In this document: positions 57,316 to 64,000 of the stretch, piece after piece
How the letters are laid out: each line of letters starts with the position of its first letter
Numbering within the stretch: position 1 is the stretch's first letter
DNA from: Pirellulales bacterium
GTDB taxonomy: Bacteria > Planctomycetota > Planctomycetia > Pirellulales > JANQPP01
Length of the DNA: 64,000 bases
Assembly: GCA_028289405.1 (NCBI GenBank)
Contig: JANQPP010000115.1
Coordinates: 1-64,000 of the forward strand
Direction: 5' to 3'
Position numbers and translations under genes: made by a program
Notes under the pieces: model-generated
The model's input: only the letters and a program-made list of their open reading frames with translations
What the model was told of the DNA's origin: nothing
Database searches by the model: none

Positions 57316-58713
57316 ATGGAAACCTCCTCACCTGACCAAGCCTTATCCGTCAATCGCCGGCGATTCGTGCAAGGCGGAGCGGCCACGCTCCTCACGGCAG
57401 CCAGTTACCGTCGAGTCTTGGGAGCCAACGAGCGTGTCGGCGTGGGGTTTATCGGCTATGGCCTGATTGGTAAGCGGCATGTGCTCGATTTCCAAACGCA
57501 GGCGGATGCCAGCTTGAGAGGAGTGGCCGAAGCCCATCAAGGCCGGCTGGAAGAAGCGCTGGGTCTCATCGGCGGCGACGCGCGTGGCTATCGCGACTTC
57601 CGTGAACTGTTGGACCAACCGGACATCGATGCGGTCGTGGTCTCCACGCCCGACCATTGGCATGCCTTGGTGACGCTGCTGGCCTGCGCCGCGGGTAAGG
57701 ATGTGTACGTCGAAAAGCCGATGACGTTGTTCGTTCGCGAAGGGCGGTGGATGATCGAAGCCGCCAGGCGGCATGGCCGCGTCGTGCAGGTGGGCACGCA
57801 ACAACGATCCGGAATCCACTACCAACGGGCTCGGGAACTGATTCAATCAGGACATATCGGCGACATCTGCTCCGTGCGGATGCGGGCGTATCGGAACATC
57901 ATGCCCGGCTACGGCAGCCCTCCGGACGGCGATCCACCGCCGGAACTCGATTGGGATCTGTTTCTGGGCCCAGCACCCATGCGGCCCTACAACCCCAACC
58001 GAGGCATCTACCATTTCCGTTGGTTTTGGGACACCTCCGGCGGCCAGATGACCAATCTCGGGCAGCATCGTTTGGACATCGTGGACTGGTGCCTGCCCAC
58101 GCCGGGGCCTCTCTCGGTGAGCAGCATGGGTGGCCGCTTTCATTTACAGGACAACGGCGAAACGCCGGATACCCAGGACGTGCTTTTCGAATATCCCGGC
58201 TTCACGGCCATTTGGTCGCATCGAGAAACATGTGGCGCGAATGACGAATGGCCGCTGGAATTCTGTGGCACCAAGGGGCGTTTAGCCATTTCCCGGTCAG
58301 GCTTCACGGTATCGCCCGACCGCGACATTTCCCCGGCCAACACGGTGCCGCAATTCGCCGGCGCCCATCCGGTCGGAGGGCCGGTTGCCGAGCCCGAACG
58401 TGGACCGCGCCGCTACCGCACGCAGGCGGTTCACAATCGCGAGGGGAATGCCCGCGAACAATTGAGCCTGCACGCGCGAAACTTTCTAGACTGCGTCAAG
58501 AGCCGTAAGACACCGGTCTCGGATGTAGAGTCGGGCCACCGCGTGGTCACCGCCTGCCATCTGGCGAACCTTTCTTTGCGCTTGGGTCGAAAGCTGCGTT
58601 GGGATGCGGTAAAGGAACAAGTCGTGGATGATGCGGAAGCCAACCAATGGCTCACGCGGCCTTACCGTGCTCCGTGGGATCGAGAACTGCAAGCCTTGAG
58701 GCTGGAAACATGA
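57316..58713 (+). CDS. Gfo/Idh/MocA-family oxidoreductase, Tat-exported
   Basis: 465 residues. A Tat signal (NRRRFVQGGAATLLTAASY) precedes a Rossmann NAD(P) domain (VGVGFIGYGLIGKRHVLDF, STPDHWHALVTLLACAAGKD, VYVEKPMTLFVREGR with the EKP catalytic lysine). The C-terminal alpha/beta domain includes YHFRWFWDTSGGQMTNLGQH and LDIVDWC. Planctomycetes hold many such exported sugar dehydrogenases, thought to oxidise or epimerise carbohydrates. It overlaps the next gene by four bases (ATGA), giving a dehydrogenase/isomerase pair. Confidence 0.95.
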   Translation: METSSPDQALSVNRRRFVQGGAATLLTAASYRRVLGANERVGVGFIGYGLIGKRHVLDFQTQADASLRGVAEAHQGRLEEALGLIGGDARGYRDFRELLDQPDIDAVVVSTPDHWHALVTLLACAAGKDVYVEKPMTLFVREGRWMIEAARRHGRVVQVGTQQRSGIHYQRARELIQSGHIGDICSVRMRAYRNIMPGYGSPPDGDPPPELDWDLFLGPAPMRPYNPNRGIYHFRWFWDTSGGQMTNLGQHRLDIVDWCLPTPGPLSVSSMGGRFHLQDNGETPDTQDVLFEYPGFTAIWSHRETCGANDEWPLEFCGTKGRLAISRSGFTVSPDRDISPANTVPQFAGAHPVGGPVAEPERGPRRYRTQAVHNREGNAREQLSLHARNFLDCVKSRKTPVSDVESGHRVVTACHLANLSLRLGRKLRWDAVKEQVVDDAEANQWLTRPYRAPWDRELQALRLET

Positions 58714-59801
58714 AACGGCAAGAAAACACATCCGCCCGGCTGTCGCGGCGGGAAATGTTGGCCGCCTCCGCCGCTACCCTGCACGCCTGTGCGTGGAACG
58801 CCACAGCTCAGGAAGAACAAAGGAAAGGCTCGCATTCCACGGCCATGGGCGTGGTAATTCATTCCTACGGCATGCATTCACGAGACCCAAAATCGGGCGC
58901 CCAGTTCCGTGAGCCGCTTCGTTTTTTGAAGCATTGCCATGCGTTGGGAGCGGGCGGCGTCCAGTTGCGGCTCGGCACGCGGTCGTCCGAGGAGGCGGCA
59001 CGAATTCGTCAATTTGCTAATGAACTTGGCATGTACTGCGAGGGCATCGTGGGCATGCCTCGCGACGGCAGCGATAGGGACCGCTTTGCCACTGAACTGC
59101 GGACCGCACGGGAATGCGGGGCCAGCGTGGTCCGTACGGCGATGCTCAGCGGCAGGCGATACGAGACCTTTGACAGCCTGGAGCAGTTTCAAGCGTTCAA
59201 ACAGCGTGCCTGGAAATCGATCCGCCTGGCGGAACCCGTGGCGGCTCGCGAAAAGATCCGCCTGGCCATCGAAAACCACAAAGATTGGCGGAACGAAGAG
59301 CTGCTCCACATCATCCGTGAGGTGAGCAGTCCTTGGGTCGGCATCTGCGTGGATACGGGCAACAGCATCGCCTTGCTGGAGGAGCCGGTCTCCGTGGCAC
59401 GGGATTTTGCCCCCTTCGCCTACGCCACGCATATCAAGGACATGGGAGTGAGGGAATACGCCGACGGATTTTTGCTGTCCGAAGTCCCCCTCGGGCAGGG
59501 CTTCTTGGAACTGCCACGGATCATGGGAGTTCTGCGAGAAGCCCAACCGGACTTGCGTTTCAGCCTGGAGATGATCACCCGGGACCCCCTAAAGATCCCT
59601 TGCCTGACCACGAAGTATTGGGCGACCTTCCCCAAGCTTCCGGCCCGAATCCTGGCGGATTCTCTGGCTCGCGTGCGACAGCATGCCCAGCGCGAGCCGC
59701 TGCCCCGTGTCAGCCACCTGGAGGCAAAAGCCAAACTTGCCGAGGAAGAGGCCAACGTCCGCCACTCGCTACAGCATGCGCGAGAGGCTTTGCCCGCGTG
59801 A
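58710..59801 (+). CDS. Sugar phosphate isomerase/epimerase, Tat-exported TIM barrel
   Basis: 363 residues from ATG 58710, which overlaps the stop of the oxidoreductase gene. A Tat-like signal (SRREMLAASAATLHACAWNA) precedes a xylose-isomerase-like TIM barrel: GAGGVQLRLGTRSSEEAARI, YCEGIVGMPRDGSDRDRFAT, IRLAIENHKDWRNEELLHII (Glu/His ligand region), VGICVDTGNSIALLEEP and FAYATHIKDMGVREYADGF. The motif order ExHxD, then HxKD, fits a metal-dependent epimerase. Its partner is the dehydrogenase just upstream. Confidence 0.92.
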   Translation: MKRQENTSARLSRREMLAASAATLHACAWNATAQEEQRKGSHSTAMGVVIHSYGMHSRDPKSGAQFREPLRFLKHCHALGAGGVQLRLGTRSSEEAARIRQFANELGMYCEGIVGMPRDGSDRDRFATELRTARECGASVVRTAMLSGRRYETFDSLEQFQAFKQRAWKSIRLAEPVAAREKIRLAIENHKDWRNEELLHIIREVSSPWVGICVDTGNSIALLEEPVSVARDFAPFAYATHIKDMGVREYADGFLLSEVPLGQGFLELPRIMGVLREAQPDLRFSLEMITRDPLKIPCLTTKYWATFPKLPARILADSLARVRQHAQREPLPRVSHLEAKAKLAEEEANVRHSLQHAREALPA

Positions 59802-59816
59802 AGTCGATGCGGTTTT

Positions 59817-61655
59817 TTACGACTGCGCCATGGCGAAGGCGGTAAGGTCTGCCTGCATGCTGGCGAGCCGCTGCTCCAATTCTTGTTTGGTGTCTTCCAA
59901 ATTCGCCAATTGCTCGGCGGGACAGTACGCGAACAGATAGAATTTCACTTTGGGCTCGGTGCCTGAAGGTCGTACTGCCACGTAGTTGCCCTCTTCCGCT
60001 AGATCGAGCATCACCAAATCGCCAGGCGGGCCTTCTAACGGCTGTGAATTCCCCTGGGCATCGCGCACGGTTCCATTGGCATAGTCCCGCATTTGCGCCA
60101 GCGGAATGCCCGCCAAGCTATTGGGGGGTGCTTCGCGGAACCGGGCCATGATGGCCCGCATTTGCTGCATGCCTTCGGCGCCCGGCATCATCTGGGAGAC
60201 GGTTTTTTCGGCATGGCAACCGTGCTGCCAAAATAAATCATCGAGCTTCTCATGGAGCGTTTTCCCTTCGGCCTTCACGATGGCCGCGAATTCGGCAAGC
60301 AGCAGCGCCGCCACGGCGCCGTCCTTGTCCCGGGTATAGCTTCCCACTTGATAGCCATGCGATTCTTCCACGCCGAGCACGAGTTTTTCAGGACCGACTT
60401 CGTCCATCAATCCGGCGATCCATTTGAAACCAACTTGCAAATCCCCGTGGGTCTTGATGCCGTAGCTGTCCCCGATGCGGCGGACCATCTCGGTGGTAAC
60501 CAGAGTCTTGGCCAAGTAGTGCTCAGGAGACAGATTGCCTGGCGCATGGCGTTGGGATAGCACATATTCCGCCAGCAAAGCACCGATTTGATTGCCCGTG
60601 AATGTCCGCCAGGGGCTGTCTGGTGAGGAGGAGACGGGAGCCGCACAACCGAGGCGGTCACAATCGGGATCCGAGGCGAGCGCCAAATCCGCCTGAATTT
60701 CCCGACCTCGCTCGATGATGGCTTCGAAGACTTGAGGGTTTTCCGGATTGGCGACGTGGCCCGGCACATTCGGAAAGTCGCCATCCGGCTCGGCATGCGG
60801 ACCGAAGACTTCGACTTCCTGAAAACCGGCTCTTTGCAACGCGGGTACCGCCGCCGAAGCTCCCACGCCATGCAGCGGCGAATAGAGGATCTTCACGTCA
60901 CGAGCATTGCTAAGGCTTTGGGAAACCACGTGCGTGAGGAAGGCTTCGTCGATTTCTTCTTGGCAATAAACCACGCGGCCATCCGCGAGCGCTTCCGCGA
61001 ACGGCACGTGCCGAATTTCCTTGACCTCGCGTACCTTTTCGATCACGCCCCGGTCGTGTGGCGGAAGCAACTGGCCACCGGTCGACCAGTAGACTTTCAC
61101 GGCATTATCCGAGGGGGGATTGTGGCTGGCGGTGACCATGATGCCGCAGTCACATTTTTTTTCTCGCACCGCGAAGGAGAGTTCCGGCGTGCTGCGGTAT
61201 CCATCCAAGAAAAAGACGCGAAAGCCGGAAGCCACGAGAATGCCCGCGCACAACTCCGCGAAATCTCGGGAGCGGTGCCGCGTATCGTAGGCGATCGCGC
61301 AGGAGGGCGTTGCCGGGCAGTCGGGAAGTTCTAAAACATAGTCCGCCAATCCTTGCGCGCTTTCGCCGATCGTGCGGTCGTTGATTGCGTTGCAGCCGAT
61401 GGGGTACATCTGGCCGCGCCGCCCTCCCGTACCGAAGGGGATGATCGTCCAGAACACGTCGTCGAGCACTTTCCATTGGCCTTGAGCAATGTGGTCGGCG
61501 ACTTGGGAGGCGTACTGGGCGTAGGACGGATCGGTCAGCCAGAGGCGAATGTTTTCGGCTGCGCTAGCGGAAAGTTCTTGCGCCGCTTCAGCGGCTTCCA
61601 GTTGTTTCAGTGTCGCTTGCAGGTCGAAGTCGGAAGTCGTGTCGGCGGGTGTCAT
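59817..61655 (-). CDS. Alpha-D-phosphohexomutase (phosphoglucomutase/phosphomannomutase)
   Basis: 612 residues. The four phosphohexomutase loops are present in order: phosphoserine loop MVTASHNPPSDNAVKVYW (Ser in TASHNP), metal loop ALASDPDCDRLGCA, sugar loop LGVEESHGYQVG and phosphate-binding loop VRPSGTEPKVKFYLF. The N-terminal FGTGGRRGQMYPIG is of the PgcA type, which interconverts glucose-1- and glucose-6-phosphate. The start was set at ATG 61655 because AGAGGAAA lies 6 bases upstream; the frame extends to 61715. It is convergent with the isomerase gene, with 15 bp between the stops. Confidence 0.96.
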   Translation of the reverse strand: MTPADTTSDFDLQATLKQLEAAEAAQELSASAAENIRLWLTDPSYAQYASQVADHIAQGQWKVLDDVFWTIIPFGTGGRRGQMYPIGCNAINDRTIGESAQGLADYVLELPDCPATPSCAIAYDTRHRSRDFAELCAGILVASGFRVFFLDGYRSTPELSFAVREKKCDCGIMVTASHNPPSDNAVKVYWSTGGQLLPPHDRGVIEKVREVKEIRHVPFAEALADGRVVYCQEEIDEAFLTHVVSQSLSNARDVKILYSPLHGVGASAAVPALQRAGFQEVEVFGPHAEPDGDFPNVPGHVANPENPQVFEAIIERGREIQADLALASDPDCDRLGCAAPVSSSPDSPWRTFTGNQIGALLAEYVLSQRHAPGNLSPEHYLAKTLVTTEMVRRIGDSYGIKTHGDLQVGFKWIAGLMDEVGPEKLVLGVEESHGYQVGSYTRDKDGAVAALLLAEFAAIVKAEGKTLHEKLDDLFWQHGCHAEKTVSQMMPGAEGMQQMRAIMARFREAPPNSLAGIPLAQMRDYANGTVRDAQGNSQPLEGPPGDLVMLDLAEEGNYVAVRPSGTEPKVKFYLFAYCPAEQLANLEDTKQELEQRLASMQADLTAFAMAQS

Positions 61656-61931
61656 GCGAGTTTCCTCTGCAGGAAAAGTACCGGCGTGCGTGGTCGGCAG
61701 CCCAAGGACTGCCATCGCGGAGTTCGTGAAGCTTGGCGTCCATCGCCAGCAAACGGCGGTGAACGAGAGACACGGCAGCGGCGGTGTCAGCCGTACCGCG
61801 AGTATGCGTCAATCTAGCAAAACGCTTTGTGCCGGCAAAGGAACGAAGCCGCGAGAACGCGCAGAAAATCCGCGCGGAACGAGACAAGAAGGAATTACCA
61901 CGCTCTCTAGCCGAGAGGCGGAGTAGGCAAA

Positions 61932-62765
61932 TTATCTAGCGCTCCGCCACTCAGTCGAGCGCGACGGCAATGATTCCCGCGAAACGCTAGGTGGCGCGGA
62001 GTCCGGCTCCTGCAGAGACGTGAGCCGGATGGAACGGTCGCTTACGCTCCGCCAGGCCGTGCTTTCATCGATGCGGAGCGGCTGCATTTCTGCTTCTGGA
62101 GATGTTGCGGTTGTTGAACCACGATCGGCGTCCCCTTCACGGTTACTGGATTCCTGGGTTTGGTTCTCGGGGGCTTGATCTAAGCGGGCTCTCGCGTCGC
62201 GCGGTTGCGGCGATTCCGCCTCGACACCACCTACTGGCCCAACCCGCCGCGTTTCCCTGGGGTTCGGTGCCGGGTAGGGATCGAGGGGCATGGCACTTTC
62301 CGGATACGCAATTCGGGCCGATGCGGCAGGATAACCTGGCGCTTCAGGGTAATACGTGGGCACATTACTGCCGGATAGTGCAGGCGGTACCGATGCTCCA
62401 TCGACGGACGGAACTGATGAGGGAACCACGGGTTGTAAGACCACGGGCGGGGGCGCTACGGTACGGACGACTTGTGTTGGATAGTATGGCCTGGGCCTTA
62501 CCGGGCGAAATGCTGTCATGGGCAGAAAGCGGGGGATGGGCTGCAACGGTAACGCGGCGGTCGGCGCGCGGTAACTTGTCACAGGGACAGCCGCTGTCTG
62601 CATGCGATACGCTGCCCGTGGATCATCGTAAGGTGAGGTGGTCGACGGCGCACCGAAAAGCCGCCGCAGCCATTCACAAAATGCTTGGCTTTCCTGCGGA
62701 ATGAGCCAAGTGCCACATCCCACTCCGATGGCCAGGACACTCGAGACTATTCTCGATCGGCTCAT
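61932..62765 (-). CDS. Proline-rich secreted protein of unknown function
   Basis: 277 residues from ATG 62765, which has GAGGT upstream and opens a signal peptide (MSRSRIVSSVLAIGVGCGTW ... SQAFC). The mature part is low complexity: Pro/Tyr/Arg-rich to about residue 170 (FRPVRPRPYYPTQVVRTVAP), then Ser/Glu/Arg-rich. No domain was recognised. Similar short proline-rich exported proteins are common in planctomycetes. It lies 227 bp downstream of csrA on the same strand. Confidence 0.7.
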   Translation of the reverse strand: MSRSRIVSSVLAIGVGCGTWLIPQESQAFCEWLRRLFGAPSTTSPYDDPRAAYRMQTAAVPVTSYRAPTAALPLQPIPRFLPMTAFRPVRPRPYYPTQVVRTVAPPPVVLQPVVPSSVPSVDGASVPPALSGSNVPTYYPEAPGYPAASARIAYPESAMPLDPYPAPNPRETRRVGPVGGVEAESPQPRDARARLDQAPENQTQESSNREGDADRGSTTATSPEAEMQPLRIDESTAWRSVSDRSIRLTSLQEPDSAPPSVSRESLPSRSTEWRSAR

Positions 62766-62992
62766 GTCACCTACCTCACGAAATCGACTGAAAACGAAAC
62801 AGTTCAAAGGGACCGATTTCCTGCCGGCCTGTCAATGACTTTTACTCCCGACACACCTGTTTGGAAGGAAGTTCCCAACATGCGGGTTATGTCGAAAAAT
62901 CCGGAGCTTCCATACGACCGGAACCCAAGGCGAAGTCCTGCGGAGAATTCCAAGTTGCGCAAGCTTAGGCCATGAGAACCGTGTTTGGCCGG

Positions 62993-63343
62993 TCATCCTA
63001 CCGAAGTTAGCTTGCGGGCATCTTCCCAGGCCTCGTCATCCGTCAAATCCATGAGCATCGTATACGGATTGGTGGCGTGGCGTAGATCCTCCATAATCGA
63101 TAAACCTCTTTCGACAGGAACGTCCTCCGCCGTTTCGTCCGAGGCCTTGCCGGCTGGGGATTTCTCTTCGCTGCTATGAACTTCCGTCGAATCGAAGGGT
63201 TGCAATTCGGAGCGGGTGATCCGTAATGAATTGGGAGCCTCGATGCCGATTTTCACACTCTTGCCTTGAATTCGAGTCACGGTGATCACGACGTCGTCAC
63301 CGATTCGGATGCTTTGCGAAGGTTTGCGAGTGAGGATTAACAT
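62993..63343 (-). CDS. csrA: Carbon storage regulator CsrA with C-terminal extension
   Basis: RNA-binding dimer that blocks ribosome access at GGA motifs. Residues 1-55 are the CsrA fold (MLILTRKPSQSIRIGDDVVI, VKIGIEAPNSLRITRSEL), with the RNA-contact Arg/Glu-type edge largely kept. The protein is 116 residues instead of about 60-75; the extra 55 residues are acidic and end in a helical LTDDEAWEDARKL. AAAGGA lies 6 bases before ATG 63343, so the longer frame to 63442 is rejected. No flagellar gene or FliW is in the window. Confidence 0.92.
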   Translation of the reverse strand: MLILTRKPSQSIRIGDDVVITVTRIQGKSVKIGIEAPNSLRITRSELQPFDSTEVHSSEEKSPAGKASDETAEDVPVERGLSIMEDLRHATNPYTMLMDLTDDEAWEDARKLTSVG

Positions 63344-63634
63344 GCTGATTCCTTTCTGTTCTTCCGTGATCATTTGATGGCGATTGCCTTCCGTGAGTGA
63401 ACAAAAGCAAAGCAGATGCCAGTTGGGGAAAGAATGATCCAATTTTCATAAGGATATTCATGGAAGCAACTTGGGGATTCGCTCCGAGTGGTGAAGCTCA
63501 TCGGGAGATGTGTACAAATTTACAATGCTGGGAACAATTGTACACATTGGCGAGTCAAGATTGCACAATCGGCAGAGTCGCTACACTCGAGACTGAGTGG
63601 GTGCGTCGATTGGCAAGCGGCATGCTGATGCTTA

Positions 63635-63663
63635 GCAGGCTATTGAAAATCCCAACAGCCTGC
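63635..63663. repeat. 29-bp hairpin resembling joined insertion-sequence ends
   Basis: GCAGGCTATTG, loop AAAATCC, CAACAGCCTGC: 11-base arms with one mismatch. The arm reads like the terminal repeat GCAGGCTGTTGAAAA seen at some insertion sequences (recalled, not searched). Confidence 0.5.
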
Positions 63664-63747
63664 CGCATCACAGGAAGTGATGCTCAAAATGGCGACGTAA
63701 GTCGTTATTTTGCAAGCCGGGAACAGCTTCGCTGCGACCCTGGGGGT

Positions 63748-63777
63748 TTGAAAAACATCACGAGGACGTTTTTTCAA
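63748..63777. repeat. Second hairpin with TTGAAAAA arms
   Basis: TTGAAAAAC (63748-63756) and GTTTTTTCAA (63768-63777) pair with a single extra base, around an 11-base loop. It shares TTGAAAA with the hairpin at 63635. Confidence 0.5.
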
Positions 63778-63874
63778 CGGAATGTTAGCGTGATTTCCAT
63801 CGCCGCCGAAAATTGACACCGAACGGCATGGTTCGAGTTACCGGCTTTTGCTATAAGCCCCTGTCACGAGAAAA

Positions 63875-64000
63875 CTAGCGTGAGTTTACAGCGGCTTCAC
63901 TGCCGGAATTCATGAGTTCCGACGGCGACGCTGCCGCGACATAGAACTTGAACGCGCTAGCCGCGAGAAAGATATTCACGCGAACCGGACAGAACCGGTT
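63875..64000 (-). CDS. Possible C-terminus of a gene entering from the right
   Basis: A minus-strand frame of 41 codons is open from the window edge to a TAG at 63877-63875. It has no recognisable motif and ends Ala/Ser-rich (AAASPSELMNSGSEAAVNSR). Chance is quite possible at this length. Confidence 0.25.
   Translation of the reverse strand, partial: NRFCPVRVNIFLAASAFKFYVAAASPSELMNSGSEAAVNSR

Larger units (their letters stand above)
63344..64000. other. Gene-poor right end
   Basis: 657 bp upstream of csrA without a gene that can be supported. A plus-strand frame of 139 codons (63397-63816) has no ribosome-binding site, no recognisable motif and runs through the hairpins below. The region holds the csrA promoter, two hairpins with a shared TTGAAAA core, and a minus-strand frame that leaves the window. 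Confidence 0.5.

Noticed and set aside
63397-63816. 139-codon plus-strand frame as a gene
   Set aside because: No ribosome-binding site, no motif, its composition changes along the frame, and it passes through both hairpins.

Overview
The window reads as a piece of a planctomycete chromosome, probably of the Pirellula/Rhodopirellula type. The evidence is gene content: a PSCyt1/DUF1549/DUF1553 cytochrome-like protein paired with a DUF1501 protein, a DUF1583-like protein, PEP-CTERM proteins with dockerin-like calcium loops, Tat-exported Gfo/Idh oxidoreductase plus sugar isomerase pairs, and MoxR/DUF58/von Willebrand A gene strings. No phage, plasmid or CRISPR features were seen. One class II tRNA-Ser(GGA) is present. 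No rRNA was found.

Layout. 1-6.3 kb (minus): the 3' part of an anti-sigma gene, its ECF sigma factor, an Lgt carrying an inserted PDZ domain, panC, folK with an extra C-terminal domain, and a polysaccharide flippase. 6.5-19.5 kb (minus): a Tad/Flp-type pilus cluster. In transcription order it holds a sigma-54 activator, two unknown proteins, two twin Flp-like pilins, TadE, CpaB, a TadG-like protein, TadZ/CpaE, TadA, TadB and TadC. No secretin and no prepilin peptidase are seen. 20.1-22.8 kb: cinA (plus) converging on rpoN (minus), so the activator and its sigma factor lie close together. 23.5-27.8 kb (plus): the DUF1549/DUF1553 gene followed by a DUF1501 gene broken by an in-frame amber codon. 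28.0-29.6 kb: an LctP-type lactate permease.

29.7-48.1 kb: two divergent arms around a 227-bp promoter region. To the left run a 2259-residue TPR protein, a DUF1583-like protein and a membrane coiled-coil protein with a seven-cysteine cluster. To the right run MoxR, DUF58, a BatA/vWA protein and a double-vWA protein. This resembles a Bat-type chaperone and surface-complex locus. 48.4-53.5 kb: tRNA-Ser, queA, two secreted PEP-CTERM proteins (a DNRLRE protein and an M64 metallopeptidase) and a DUF427 protein between them.

53.6-64 kb: a BlaI repressor and an M56 (BlaR1-type) protease with a long acidic and histidine-rich coiled-coil tail, governed by a promoter that overlaps a TACTA-N6-TAGTA operator; a small monooxygenase; a Tat-exported oxidoreductase/isomerase pair; a phosphohexomutase; a proline-rich secreted protein; CsrA with a C-terminal extension; and a gene-poor right end with hairpins that resemble insertion-sequence ends.

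The most unusual items are the PDZ-inserted Lgt, the histidine-rich M56 sensor with its visible operator, the Tad cluster lacking an outer-membrane pore gene, the divergent giant-TPR/vWA locus, and three proteins that keep a family fold but have lost a signature motif (the CinA C-terminal domain, TadZ and the FolK C-terminal domain).
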